This document shows positions 9,201-17,032 of a stretch of 64,000 bases of DNA, one piece after another; within the stretch, counting starts at the first letter, position 1, and each line of letters starts with the position of its first letter. Both the position numbers and the translations under genes were made by a program. This DNA comes from Sunxiuqinia elliptica. Its GTDB lineage: Bacteria; Bacteroidota; Bacteroidia; Bacteroidales; Prolixibacteraceae. Location: NCBI RefSeq assembly GCF_900113005.1, contig NZ_FONW01000006.1:176829-240828 (forward strand), read 5' to 3'. The notes below the pieces were generated by a model. That model was not told where the DNA came from. It searched no databases and was given only the letters and a program-made list of their open reading frames with translations.

Positions 9201-9645
9201 ATTTACGCTTGGCGTTGAAATTATGCAACAGTTTTTCCACTCTACCGAAGACCGTACAGGTTATGCTAACGGCCTAGCTACTATTTTGTATGATGGCTGG
9301 ACTGAAAGCAATCAAAATACTATGGTGCAGCAAATTCGCAATGCGCCACTTAATGGTCAAAACTCAGAAGTTGACGACCATTGGGTTGTTGATGGTTCTT
9401 ACCTGAGAGGTAATTTAATTTCGCTAGGTTATACTTTCGACAATAGCTTGCTGAGCCGTGTTGGCTTTAAGTCATGTCGGGTATACTCCAGTGTCGACAA
9501 CTTGTTTGTGTTACACTCCGACGATTTTAAAGGCTATGATCCTGAAGCAACTTCATGGACTGACAACCAGTGGGGACAGAACATTTTCTTCTTCCAGTAC
9601 CCTAAGCCAACAACAGTAACTTTTGGTGTCAACGTTAAGTTTTAA
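6289..9645 (+). CDS. SusC-type TonB-dependent transporter with STN signalling domain
   Basis: 1118 residues. Order: signal sequence (about 22-44), STN domain (about 48-115, KISDVLMQIEETTDFRFFY), carboxypeptidase-D-like domain (about 128-213, VRGKISNERGESIPGATVVV, then TDVDGNYEL), TonB-box/plug region (VVAVGYGVQRKSDVTGSVG, then MIRGMNSIETTSDPLYVVDG and GANGVILVTTKRG) and a 22-strand barrel ending in the terminal-aromatic motif TFGVNVKF. It is the outer-membrane import pore paired with the SusD encoded just downstream. The STN domain marks it as signal-transducing and fits the sigma/FecR pair upstream. From the two GH92 genes that follow, the substrate is inferred to be an alpha-mannoside, probably a high-mannose N-glycan. 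Confidence 0.95.
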   Translation: MKKIEFTFPDGRREKQNLFLKMKLTLLILLVCLMQVSASVYSQTTKLSFDLQGKKISDVLMQIEETTDFRFFYQREQVNVDLTVNLKADNKRVDEILTDIFKDQGVTYRIMDDNLILLTTGELMTEQQQTVRGKISNERGESIPGATVVVKGTSIGSITDVDGNYELNGVPADGILIFSFVGMRTQEIEVSGRTKIDVVLAEDVIGLEEVVAVGYGVQRKSDVTGSVGVVNADDILERPAFNALQGMKGKVAGVNIFSNSGSPTGSTRVMIRGMNSIETTSDPLYVVDGVVMEDFDMVNPNDIERIEVLKDASSAAIYGARGANGVILVTTKRGSKNGDVVVGYDGYVSVGRIRKKMDLLNAEEWLEVIKRGYENAPKYKDYAPGEEPTIDFTDPRLFDANGKPLYDTDWQEEATRTAISHNHQLSVQQGNEKSSVGAFLNYTDNQGIMLNSWMKRVNAKIAYDASPKKWLDFGINMLVNKTWENEAEEGGGHQMPRRSMIEMIPIMPVKFPDGSWSNSSSTSNFALEGMANPVHVLETQERLRNRTQFFGNTYLNFHLTNDLQLKTQFGIDNHIQQNREYSPKDLLNISYPNAWANINDYEKIYWQEETYLSYNKSIGDHRINSVLGMSWQERIYRSNTSGTSGFSDDFFKYNNMGAASDPDAPGSSYERWSMNSYFFRFGYSYKDKYLATLTARADGSSRFGKNNKYGYFPSAGLGWVVSNEDFLSSSSLIDYLKLRASYGVTGSTELGIYRSLATISGGTVLLNGARENYNVVTRLPNPDLEWEKTSQFDVGFNLTMLDQRVSMELDYYYKLTTDLLLGRPVPHSTGFTSVTDNIGSVSNRGIDFLLTTQNVETNDFRWESTLNLNYNKNRIEELGENDEDIFPGPWWVSGSQTILRVGESLGSFWGYRRLGTWGTDEVEEAAAVGAVPGVAKRTEEREILGKGLPDLTGSFINRFNYKNFDLLVDLQFTLGVEIMQQFFHSTEDRTGYANGLATILYDGWTESNQNTMVQQIRNAPLNGQNSEVDDHWVVDGSYLRGNLISLGYTFDNSLLSRVGFKSCRVYSSVDNLFVLHSDDFKGYDPEATSWTDNQWGQNIFFFQYPKPTTVTFGVNVKF

Positions 9646-9669
9646 TCCTGTAATTAAAAGAAGAGAACA

Positions 9670-11247
9670 ATGAAAAAATTACTAATATTAATGATGGCTC
9701 TTGGTTTCCTTGCTTCGTGCGATGACTTTTTAGAAGAAGAGCCAAGAAGCGAAATGAGTGTCGACCAGTTTTTCAGTTATCCGTCTCATGCCTACAATGC
9801 TGTGAATGTGCTGTACCGAACTGGTGCCCCTACGTTTTATAGTACTGGAGTATATGGTGGAAGCCGGGCTATGCTTGGTGGCTACATCTCCGGATTATTC
9901 GATAATGATTATAAAGGACAGGAAGTACATGTACAACACAGTCAAAATTTGACGTTGAATGGAGATAATTTGGCCGGTTATTTTGATGGAGCGTGGGATG
10001 CCTGTTACCTGGCTATTTCTCGGGCTAATCTGGCAGTAGCCAACATTGCTGAGACTCCAGATCTGACTGACTCTGAAATCAAACAATTGGAAGCAGAAGC
10101 TCGCTTTTTCAGAGCATTCAATTACTACTATTTAGTGAAAACCTTTGGTGATGTTCCGCTGATTTTGGATGCTTACAACTCTTTGGATAACTTGTATGTT
10201 GAGAGAACTCCTGTGGCGCAGGTTTACAATCAGATTATTGACGATTTAAAATATGCAGTCGATCAAGGAGGATTGGATAATTTACCAATGCCAGCGAATG
10301 ACTTTCGCGTATCAAAAGCAACAGCAGCAACTTTGCTGGCTGATGTTTATTTGAATATTAGTGGCTATCCGGTTCAGAATAACAGTTATGCTGAAGCAGC
10401 AACTGCTGCTCGTCAAGTAATTAACAGTGGAAACTTCTCGTTGATTGCTCACGGAGCAACTGAAAGTGAAAGTGCTTATAATGTGATGCGTTTGTCTGAT
10501 GTTGAAGATGAATACATTTACTCCATTGAGTATGATGCTAGTATTTCGGAGAACTACTGGCAACCAGCAATTTGCTATCCAAACAGTGCTACAGCATGGG
10601 GAATTTTCAAATATTCAATTACGAACAATGCTTATAAGCCAATGCCTGAATTGCTTTGGATTTACGATGATGAAAAAGACTTACGTATTCAGGAGAAGCA
10701 ATTCTTCCATTCAAGCTTGACTTACATGGATGGAGACGAAGAAGTAACCAAAACATTTGAGATATCGCCTTATTTGTGGCATAATGACGAAGCCTTATTC
10801 GAAACAGGTAAAAACAACAAAGATATGGTTGTTTACCGTTATGCCGAGGTGTTGCTGATTGCTGCTGAGGCAATTGCTCAGTCTGAAGGAGTTACTTCTG
10901 AAGCTATCGGCTATTTGGCTGATGTTCGTGCGCGTGCATACTGGCAAACAGATCGTAGCGACATTGTCGCTGAACTGACTGGCTTGTCGGTTGATGAGTT
11001 TGTAAAAGAGGTGTGGAAAGAACGCCTGCGTGAATTGTCTCTGGAATATCGTATTTGGGCTGATATACAGCGTACGCATATGTTCCCGGTAACCAATGAA
11101 GCGAATAAAGGAGAGGTGACTTTCGATAATGTCGTGGGACACACAACCGTATGGGGAAAGAGCTTGGCTGAAAAACACCTGCTTTTCCCAATCTCAGAAA
11201 ACGAAAGACAGCGTAATCCGAACTTAACTCAGAATTCAGGTTATTAA
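9670..11247 (+). CDS. SusD/RagB-type glycan-binding lipoprotein
   Basis: 525 residues with a lipobox (GFLASC, Cys16) followed by the acidic DDFLEEEP start common in SusD proteins. The TPR-like SusD core is visible: ISRANLAVANIAE, LEAEARFFRAFNYYYLVKTFGDVPL (split here by position, residues about 140-165), TAATLLADVYLNISGY and, near the C-terminus, EVWKERLRELSLEYRIWADIQR. The protein ends with FPISENERQRNPNLTQNSGY, the usual SusD C-terminal motif (P-x-x-E-x-x-xNPxLxQNxGY). It caps the partner SusC encoded 24 bases upstream at the cell surface. A strong terminator follows. Confidence 0.95.
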   Translation: MKKLLILMMALGFLASCDDFLEEEPRSEMSVDQFFSYPSHAYNAVNVLYRTGAPTFYSTGVYGGSRAMLGGYISGLFDNDYKGQEVHVQHSQNLTLNGDNLAGYFDGAWDACYLAISRANLAVANIAETPDLTDSEIKQLEAEARFFRAFNYYYLVKTFGDVPLILDAYNSLDNLYVERTPVAQVYNQIIDDLKYAVDQGGLDNLPMPANDFRVSKATAATLLADVYLNISGYPVQNNSYAEAATAARQVINSGNFSLIAHGATESESAYNVMRLSDVEDEYIYSIEYDASISENYWQPAICYPNSATAWGIFKYSITNNAYKPMPELLWIYDDEKDLRIQEKQFFHSSLTYMDGDEEVTKTFEISPYLWHNDEALFETGKNNKDMVVYRYAEVLLIAAEAIAQSEGVTSEAIGYLADVRARAYWQTDRSDIVAELTGLSVDEFVKEVWKERLRELSLEYRIWADIQRTHMFPVTNEANKGEVTFDNVVGHTTVWGKSLAEKHLLFPISENERQRNPNLTQNSGY

Positions 11248-11268
11248 TCTTTTAATTGCATGTACAGA

Positions 11269-11300
11269 AAGCACCGCCCGGTTGGGCGGTGCTTATTTTT
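11269..11300 (+). terminator. Strong intrinsic terminator after susD
   Basis: A perfect 11-bp stem AAGCACCGCCC / GGGCGGTGCTT with loop GGTT, followed by ATTTTT. It separates susD from the GH92 genes. Confidence 0.92.
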
Positions 11301-11303
11301 AGC

Positions 11304-11311
11304 TATTTTTG
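11304..11311 (+). promoter_or_regulatory. Promoter -7 element for the first GH92 gene
   Basis: TATTTTTG, a perfect TAnnTTTG, begins four bases after the terminator, 32 bases before the GH92 start. Only a TTG (11282-11284) lies at about -33, inside the terminator stem. It suggests separate initiation of the enzyme genes. Confidence 0.45.
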
Positions 11312-11342
11312 CCTGAATAATATAAATAAACTTGGAAGAACC

Positions 11343-13586
11343 ATGAAGATTTTGAAGCAGAGCGGAAGCTTTTTACTGTGGGTTTTGGCCCTTACGAGTT
11401 TGATTTCATGTTCGAATTCGGAACAAGCTGCTCCAACTGAGGAGCTGATTAATTACGTCGATCCTTACATCGGATCCGGAGGTCACGGGCATGTTTTTGT
11501 AGGAGCAAGTGTGCCATTTGGTGCAGTGCAGTTGGGCCCAAACAATGAAACGCAAGGTTGGGATTGGTGTTCAGGATATCATTATTCTGACTCGCTGATC
11601 ATTGGATTTGCTCATACCCAGTTGAGTGGAACCGGAATTGGTGACCTGGGCGATTTGTTATTTATGCCTGTTGACGGAGCTTTTACTTCTGAAAATGATC
11701 CGAAGAATCCTTTTGATTGGAAGTCGGGCTATACGCACGATGACGAAGTGGTAGAGCCTGGTTATTATCACATAAAAATTAACCGGTTTAATGTTGATGT
11801 TGAGTTGACGACTACTGAACGGGTTGGTTTTCATAAGTACTTGTTTCAAAATGAAGGAAACTCAAAGGTTATCGTTGATCTGAAATATGGAACTGGATGG
11901 GATCAGTTAACTCAAGGTCTTGTTGAACAAGTAGGCGAAAAGAGCATTCAGGGATTTCGGATGTCTAAAGGATGGGCGAACGATCAACGCGTGTTTTTTT
12001 ACACCGAATTTTCGAAGCCAATCAAACAATTTGAAGTTATTCGTTCTTCAGAAGAAACCGGAACAGCAACTGCGGTTATCGAATTTGAAGGAAATGGCGA
12101 ACTGCTGGTTAAAACAGCAATTTCTCCGGTTGGAATTGAGGGAGCTAAAAATAACCTGACAACCGAGTTGAACAATTGGAATTTTGCTGCTGCCAAAAAG
12201 AATGCACAGCAAGCCTGGAATACTGAGCTGGGTAAAGTTCGTATTGAAACCAGCAACGCTACTCAAAAGAAGATTTTCTACACCGCACTTTACCATAGCA
12301 TGATTGCGCCATCGTTGTTTAATGATGCCAATGGCGATTATCGTGGAACCGATCGGGAAGTGCACAAAAATCCTGGTTTTGAAACCTACACCACTTTCTC
12401 CTTGTGGGATACCTACCGGGCAGCTCACCCTTTATTTACCATCGTTCAGCCTGAACGTGTCAACGACTTTGTAAACTCGATGTTAGCTATTTATCAGCAG
12501 CAAGGAAAACTACCTGTTTGGCACCTGATGGGCTGCGAAACCAACACAATGGTTGGCTATCATGGCGTGCCAGTTGTGGTTGATGCTTACTTAAAAGGCT
12601 TTGATGGCTTTGATGCCGAGTTGGCTTTCGAGGCTGTTAAAGCTTCGGCATTGCGCGATGAACGTGGCTTGGATTTTATCAAAGAGCGTGGGTATATTCC
12701 TGCCGATAGTCAGGTGGAGTCGGTTGCAAAAGCATTGGAGTATGCTATTGACGACTGGTGTATAGCAGCTATGGCTAAAGCTATGGGAAAAACAGAAGAT
12801 TTCGAGTTGTTCTCAAAACGAGCAAAATACTACCAAAACTACTTCGACAAAAATACGCAACACATGCGTGGAAAAATGGACGATGGTAGCTGGAGAAGCC
12901 CATTTAATCCGATTGCTTCACTGCACCGGAATGATGACTATTGCGAAGGTAATGCCTGGCAATACACTTGGTTGGTGCCTCAGGATGTAGAAGGATTGGT
13001 TGATTTGTTTGGCGGTGAAGAGCAATTTATCCTCAAATTGGATAGCCTTTTCTCCATTGATCCAATTCGTTTGGAAGGTTCTTCAAATGACATCACCGGC
13101 TTGATTGGGCAATACGCTCATGGAAATGAGCCAAGTCACCACATTACCTACATGTACGCATACGTTGGTCAGCAGTGGAAAACCGCTGAAAAAGTTCGTC
13201 AAATTTACGATGAAATGTACACCGACCAGCCTGACGGATTGAGTGGAAATGAGGACTGCGGACAGATGTCTGCTTGGTACATCATGTCTACCATGGGCTT
13301 TTACCCGGTAAACCCAGCTAATGGCGATTATGTTTTTGGAAGTCCGCTGTTTGATAAGGTCGAAATTAAGCTTCCAGCAGGCAAGTCATTCACCGTGATT
13401 GCTGAAAATAATAGCGATAAAAACATCTATATCCAGTCGGTTGAGTTGAATGGTGAAACTTATGACCGTTCTTACATTTCGCATGAGGCGATTATGGCCG
13501 GTGGAACTTTGAAGTTTGTAATGGGGCCAGAACCTAATAAAGCGTTTGGAGCAGCCAATGCCGCTCGTCCGCATTCTGGCTACTAA
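11343..13586 (+). CDS. GH92 alpha-mannosidase, lipoprotein (first copy)
   Basis: 747 residues from the Met at 11343, which opens a lipoprotein signal ending TSLISC; codons further upstream overlap the terminator. The GH92 N-terminal beta-sandwich starts YVDPYIGSGGHGHVFVGASV with VPFGAVQLGPNN. The (alpha/alpha)6 domain has the family blocks FSLWDTYRAAHPLF, GNAWQYTWLVPQDVEG, HGNEPSHH and DGLSGNEDCGQMSAWYIMS, where the acidic pair after GNED forms part of the Ca2+-dependent active site. GH92 enzymes are exo-acting, inverting, Ca2+-dependent alpha-mannosidases that trim N-glycans or mannans. The intact WDTYR and GNEDCGQ motifs put it with classical members. Linkage (alpha-1,2, -1,3 or -1,4) cannot be read safely. 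Confidence 0.93.
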   Translation: MKILKQSGSFLLWVLALTSLISCSNSEQAAPTEELINYVDPYIGSGGHGHVFVGASVPFGAVQLGPNNETQGWDWCSGYHYSDSLIIGFAHTQLSGTGIGDLGDLLFMPVDGAFTSENDPKNPFDWKSGYTHDDEVVEPGYYHIKINRFNVDVELTTTERVGFHKYLFQNEGNSKVIVDLKYGTGWDQLTQGLVEQVGEKSIQGFRMSKGWANDQRVFFYTEFSKPIKQFEVIRSSEETGTATAVIEFEGNGELLVKTAISPVGIEGAKNNLTTELNNWNFAAAKKNAQQAWNTELGKVRIETSNATQKKIFYTALYHSMIAPSLFNDANGDYRGTDREVHKNPGFETYTTFSLWDTYRAAHPLFTIVQPERVNDFVNSMLAIYQQQGKLPVWHLMGCETNTMVGYHGVPVVVDAYLKGFDGFDAELAFEAVKASALRDERGLDFIKERGYIPADSQVESVAKALEYAIDDWCIAAMAKAMGKTEDFELFSKRAKYYQNYFDKNTQHMRGKMDDGSWRSPFNPIASLHRNDDYCEGNAWQYTWLVPQDVEGLVDLFGGEEQFILKLDSLFSIDPIRLEGSSNDITGLIGQYAHGNEPSHHITYMYAYVGQQWKTAEKVRQIYDEMYTDQPDGLSGNEDCGQMSAWYIMSTMGFYPVNPANGDYVFGSPLFDKVEIKLPAGKSFTVIAENNSDKNIYIQSVELNGETYDRSYISHEAIMAGGTLKFVMGPEPNKAFGAANAARPHSGY

Positions 13587-13669
13587 TGGTTTTTGTAAAG
13601 CCCAGGCAGCTGAGCCTGCTGGCAATATAACAACCCCGTTTTTTTACCGTTCATAAAATTGAATTGAAG

Positions 13670-13736
13670 AAGACCGGAAAAACAGGCAACTTGAACGTTA
13701 ACACTTTTGGGAAGAATGTTTTCCCGGTCTTTTTTG
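13670..13736 (+). terminator. Terminator/attenuator between the two GH92 genes
   Basis: AAGACCGG-AAAAAC (13670-13683) pairs with GTTTTC-CCGGTCTT (13718-13731) with one mismatch, around a 34-base loop, followed by a T run. No clear promoter was found between it and the next gene, so partial read-through is the likely way the second GH92 is expressed. Confidence 0.7.
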
Positions 13737-13763
13737 TCTGATGATTTAAAAAAAAGGAAATTC

Positions 13764-16052
13764 ATGAAAAGATTGAATAAGCTTGCAGTTATCTTTTTAT
13801 TGTGTCATCTGTTTTTAGGATGGCAAGCTAAAGCAAAAGACTTTAGCCCGGTTGATTACGTCAATACGTTGATGGGAACCGATTCTGAATTTGTACTATC
13901 CAACGGAAATACCTACCCGGCCATTGCCTTGCCTTGGGGAATGAACTTTTGGACGCCCCAAACCAACAAGATGGGTGACGGATGGGTTTATGCTTACGAC
14001 CATTATAAAATTCGTGGGTTTAAGCAAACACACCAGCCCAGTCCATGGATTAATGATTACGGTCAATTCTCCATCTTCCCATTAACCGGAAACTTGGTGG
14101 TTGATGAGCACGAGCGTGGAAGTTGGTTTTCTCACAAGGCCGAAATCGCCCAGCCTCATTATTATAAGGTGTACCTGGCCGATTATGATGTGGTAACGGA
14201 AATCACCCCAACTGAGCGTGCGGCTATGTTTCGTTTCACCTTCCCCGAAACCGAAGATGCTTATGTGCTGGTTGATGCTTTTGACCAAGGTTCGTATGTG
14301 AAAATCATTCCTTCGGAAAATAAAATTATAGGCTATACCACTCGCAATAGCGGGGGAGTGCCTGATAACTTCAAGAACTACTTTGTGGTGGTTTTCGATA
14401 AGCCATTTGTTACCAGCAATGTTTGGAGCAAGGATAATGTGGTGGAAGGAAAAAGTGAGTTGGAAGATGAACATGCCGGAGCAGTTGTAAAGTTCAAAAC
14501 CAAGAAAGGTGAAAAAGTACACGCTCGCGTAGCTTCTTCCTTTATTAGTTTTGAGCAGGCTGAACGCAACTTAAACGAGCTAGGAAAAGATTCTTTTGAT
14601 GAGGTAAAAGCAAAAGGCGAATCAATTTGGAATAAGGAGCTTTCGCGGATTAAAGTTGAGGGCGGCACAGATGACCAGATTAAGACATTCTACTCGGCCT
14701 TGTACCGTGTTTTGTTGTTCCCTCGCAAGTTTTACGAGTACGACGCTAATGGAGACATCGTTCACTATAGCCCATACAATGGCGAAGTGTTGCCAGGATA
14801 TATGTTCACCGACAATGGTTTTTGGGATACCTTCCGTGCTGTATTTCCATTTTTCAACCTGATGTATCCTGAATTGAATGAGAAAATTCAGGAAGGATTG
14901 GCCAACACCTATAAGGAAAGTGGCTTTTTGCCGGAGTGGGCAAGCCCGGGGCACCGCGATTGTATGATTGGATCAAACTCAGCAACCATTGTTGCTGACG
15001 CGTATTTGAAAGGTTTGCGTGGATACGATATTGATGCACTTTGGGATGCCGTGGTGAAAAATACCACACATGAAGGTCCCGTGAATTCGGTTGGTCGTTA
15101 TGGTGTAGATTATTATAACGAACTGGGCTATGTGCCATACGACGTTGGTATCAATGAAAATGTTGCTCGTACTTTGGAGTATGCTTTTGCTGATTTCTGT
15201 GTTTACAAGCTTGGAAAAGCATTAGGCAAACCCGAAAGTGAAATTGCCATTTTTGCTGAGCGTTCTCAGAACTACAAGAACGTTTTCGATAAAGAATCGA
15301 AACTGATGCGCGGACGCAATGAAGACGGTTCGTTCCAGTCGCCATTCAGCCCATTCAAATGGGGAGATGCATTTACTGAAGGAAACAGCTGGCACTACAC
15401 CTGGTCGGTTTTCCACGATGTGGAGGGATTGATTGACCTGATGGGTGGTAAGAAGGAATTTGTATCGATGTTGGATTCTGTTTTTGTAGTTCCTCCAATT
15501 TTCGATGATTCATACTACGGACAAGTAATCCATGAGATTCGCGAAATGCAGATTATGAACATGGGAAATTATGCGCATGGCAATCAGCCTATTCAGCACA
15601 TGATTTACCTGTACAATTATGCCGGCGAGCCTTGGAAAACGCAGTATTGGATTCGCGAGGTGATGGATCGTTTGTACACGCCAAATCCCGACGGTTACTG
15701 CGGAGATGAGGATAACGGCCAAACTTCGGCTTGGTATGTATTTAGTGCGATGGGCTTCTATCCGGTAGCTCCGGCTACTCCTGAGTATGTGATTGGAACG
15801 CCATTGTTCAAGAAAATTACTGTGAGCCTGGAAAATGGTAAAACCATTGAAATCAATGCGCCTGAAAACAATCAGGATAACCGCTATATTCAATCGATTA
15901 AATTGAATGGTAAAAAGTACAGCAAAAACTACTTCAACTATGATGAGTTGATGAAGGGAGCGACCATAAACTTTGAGATGGGAGCAGAACCAAATAAAAA
16001 ACGAGGAACGAAAAAGTCAGACTTCCCTTATTCATTTTCAAACGAAAAATAA
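13764..16052 (+). CDS. GH92 alpha-mannosidase (second copy)
   Basis: 762 residues from the Met at 13764, preceded by AAAGGAAA; the signal peptide ends near GWQAKA-KD, with no lipobox, so it is probably periplasmic or secreted. GH92 blocks: YVNTLMGTDSEFVLSNGNTY with ALPWGMNFWTP, GFWDTFRAVFPFF, EGNSWHYTWSVFHDVEG, AHGNQPIQH and DGYCGDEDNGQTSAWYVFS. The N-terminal substrate loop differs clearly from the first GH92 (NGNTYPAIALP in place of GHGHVFVGASVP), as in members acting on different mannose linkages. It follows the first GH92 across a terminator-like hairpin and precedes a small lipoprotein by 36 bases. Confidence 0.92.
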   Translation: MKRLNKLAVIFLLCHLFLGWQAKAKDFSPVDYVNTLMGTDSEFVLSNGNTYPAIALPWGMNFWTPQTNKMGDGWVYAYDHYKIRGFKQTHQPSPWINDYGQFSIFPLTGNLVVDEHERGSWFSHKAEIAQPHYYKVYLADYDVVTEITPTERAAMFRFTFPETEDAYVLVDAFDQGSYVKIIPSENKIIGYTTRNSGGVPDNFKNYFVVVFDKPFVTSNVWSKDNVVEGKSELEDEHAGAVVKFKTKKGEKVHARVASSFISFEQAERNLNELGKDSFDEVKAKGESIWNKELSRIKVEGGTDDQIKTFYSALYRVLLFPRKFYEYDANGDIVHYSPYNGEVLPGYMFTDNGFWDTFRAVFPFFNLMYPELNEKIQEGLANTYKESGFLPEWASPGHRDCMIGSNSATIVADAYLKGLRGYDIDALWDAVVKNTTHEGPVNSVGRYGVDYYNELGYVPYDVGINENVARTLEYAFADFCVYKLGKALGKPESEIAIFAERSQNYKNVFDKESKLMRGRNEDGSFQSPFSPFKWGDAFTEGNSWHYTWSVFHDVEGLIDLMGGKKEFVSMLDSVFVVPPIFDDSYYGQVIHEIREMQIMNMGNYAHGNQPIQHMIYLYNYAGEPWKTQYWIREVMDRLYTPNPDGYCGDEDNGQTSAWYVFSAMGFYPVAPATPEYVIGTPLFKKITVSLENGKTIEINAPENNQDNRYIQSIKLNGKKYSKNYFNYDELMKGATINFEMGAEPNKKRGTKKSDFPYSFSNEK

Positions 16053-16088
16053 GAACGACACGAAGTTCCGTATAAATAAAAATTAATC

Positions 16089-16409
16089 ATGAAGAAGCTA
16101 AGTATTTTATTGCTGATGAGTCTCTTCTTTGCAGTCACCTCTTGCAAAGAAGATGATGATTTCTCCAATGCGGAGATAGTTGCCCAAGAAGTTCATAAGG
16201 TGATGGATGACAATAATATTCATCGTGTAATTGGAATTCATACCGGTCAATCCTATGTCCTGCCGGCTTCTCATAATGATGTTGGGCGTGATTTTGAATT
16301 TTACTCCCATTTTGTGAGAATTGATGAGGTAGCTTTTAACCTTGATAAACTCTTAACTTATGAGGTGAGAGAAGGTGATGGAGTTTATTACTTACTCTTA
16401 TCCTTTTGA
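16089..16409 (+). CDS. Small lipoprotein of unknown function
   Basis: 106 residues. The lipoprotein signal is clear (MKKLSILLLMSLFFAVTSCK, Cys19) and is followed by an acidic linker KEDDD, typical of surface-exported Bacteroidota lipoproteins (a lipoprotein export signal). The remaining 80 residues form a compact mixed alpha/beta stretch with no family I recognise. Start and reading frame are supported by the signal and by the short 36-base gap to the GH92 gene upstream. A terminator follows at 16466-16517. Confidence 0.7.
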   Translation: MKKLSILLLMSLFFAVTSCKEDDDFSNAEIVAQEVHKVMDDNNIHRVIGIHTGQSYVLPASHNDVGRDFEFYSHFVRIDEVAFNLDKLLTYEVREGDGVYYLLLSF

Positions 16410-16433
16410 TGCTATGCTGCAGTTTTGATCGCA

Positions 16434-16446
16434 AAATAGCGTTACA
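16434..16446 (+). repeat. Solitary sequence matching the IS3 element's left end
   Basis: AAATAGCGTTACA here is identical over 13 bases, and in the same orientation, to the left terminal repeat of the IS element at 18879-18891. It may be a relic of an earlier insertion. Confidence 0.4.
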
Positions 16447-16465
16447 AGCATAATCTATCACGAAG

Positions 16466-16517
16466 AAGTGAAAGGTCATTTAACCCGGTTTCGGTTATTG
16501 ATCTTTCACTTTTTTTG
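16466..16517 (+). terminator. Terminator after the small lipoprotein
   Basis: AAGTGAAAGGTCA pairs with TGATCTTTCACTT (one G-U) around a 20-base loop and is followed by seven T. It closes the plus-strand mannosidase block. The rest of the 620-base gap (16410-17032) holds a perfect inverted repeat at 16882-16911 and the MACPF terminator; I see no gene in it. Confidence 0.85.
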
Positions 16518-16881
16518 TTTCAGGGCCAATCGTTCGTAAAACTATTTTAATCAATAAACGAAGCGTCTGAAAGTCCAGGGGCTGATGTATTTCGAATTGA
16601 CTAGGCTTTGCAGTAGTAACTTTATAGGAAAAACAAAATAGAAGTGAATGCTTGGCTGAAGGCATGGTTGCAAGAGACGGAAATACAATATTAGTAGATT
16701 AAAAGGAGAGACTATTAATATGAGTTTTAAGGGAAGTGGATTGGCCTATTTTTTATCAAGGCCGGAATCAAACTGAAAGCTTAGTGCAAACGAGAAGTTC
16801 CGACGAAGGAGGAAATCACTCGTTGGACTTGGCTTTTAGAAAGATATAGGGTGAAGATAAAAATCAGCCTTGAATTTTCTG

Positions 16882-16911
16882 TTTACTCTTTGTTTTAAGA
16901 CAAAGAGTAAA
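16882..16911. repeat. Perfect 12-bp inverted repeat in intergenic DNA
   Basis: TTTACTCTTTGT and ACAAAGAGTAAA flank a 6-base loop TTTAAG. There is no T run and no adjacent gene start, so its role is unclear; it could be an operator or a relic. Confidence 0.5.
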
Positions 16912-16992
16912 ATCTGTCTGATAAGACTTTGTGGATTTAATGATTAGTAATAAAAAATTGAGTGGTGTTAACGAGAGAAAATACTCTTTTTT

Positions 16993-17030
16993 TTAAAAAA
17001 AAGGCCATTCCTCGTAGGAATGACCTCTTT
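16993..17030 (-). terminator. Terminator of the MACPF gene
   Basis: AGGCCATTCCT (17002-17012) and AGGAATGACCT (17016-17026) pair with one mismatch around a 3-base loop. On the minus strand a run of T follows. It begins directly after the MACPF stop codon. Confidence 0.85.
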
Positions 17031-17032
17031 TA

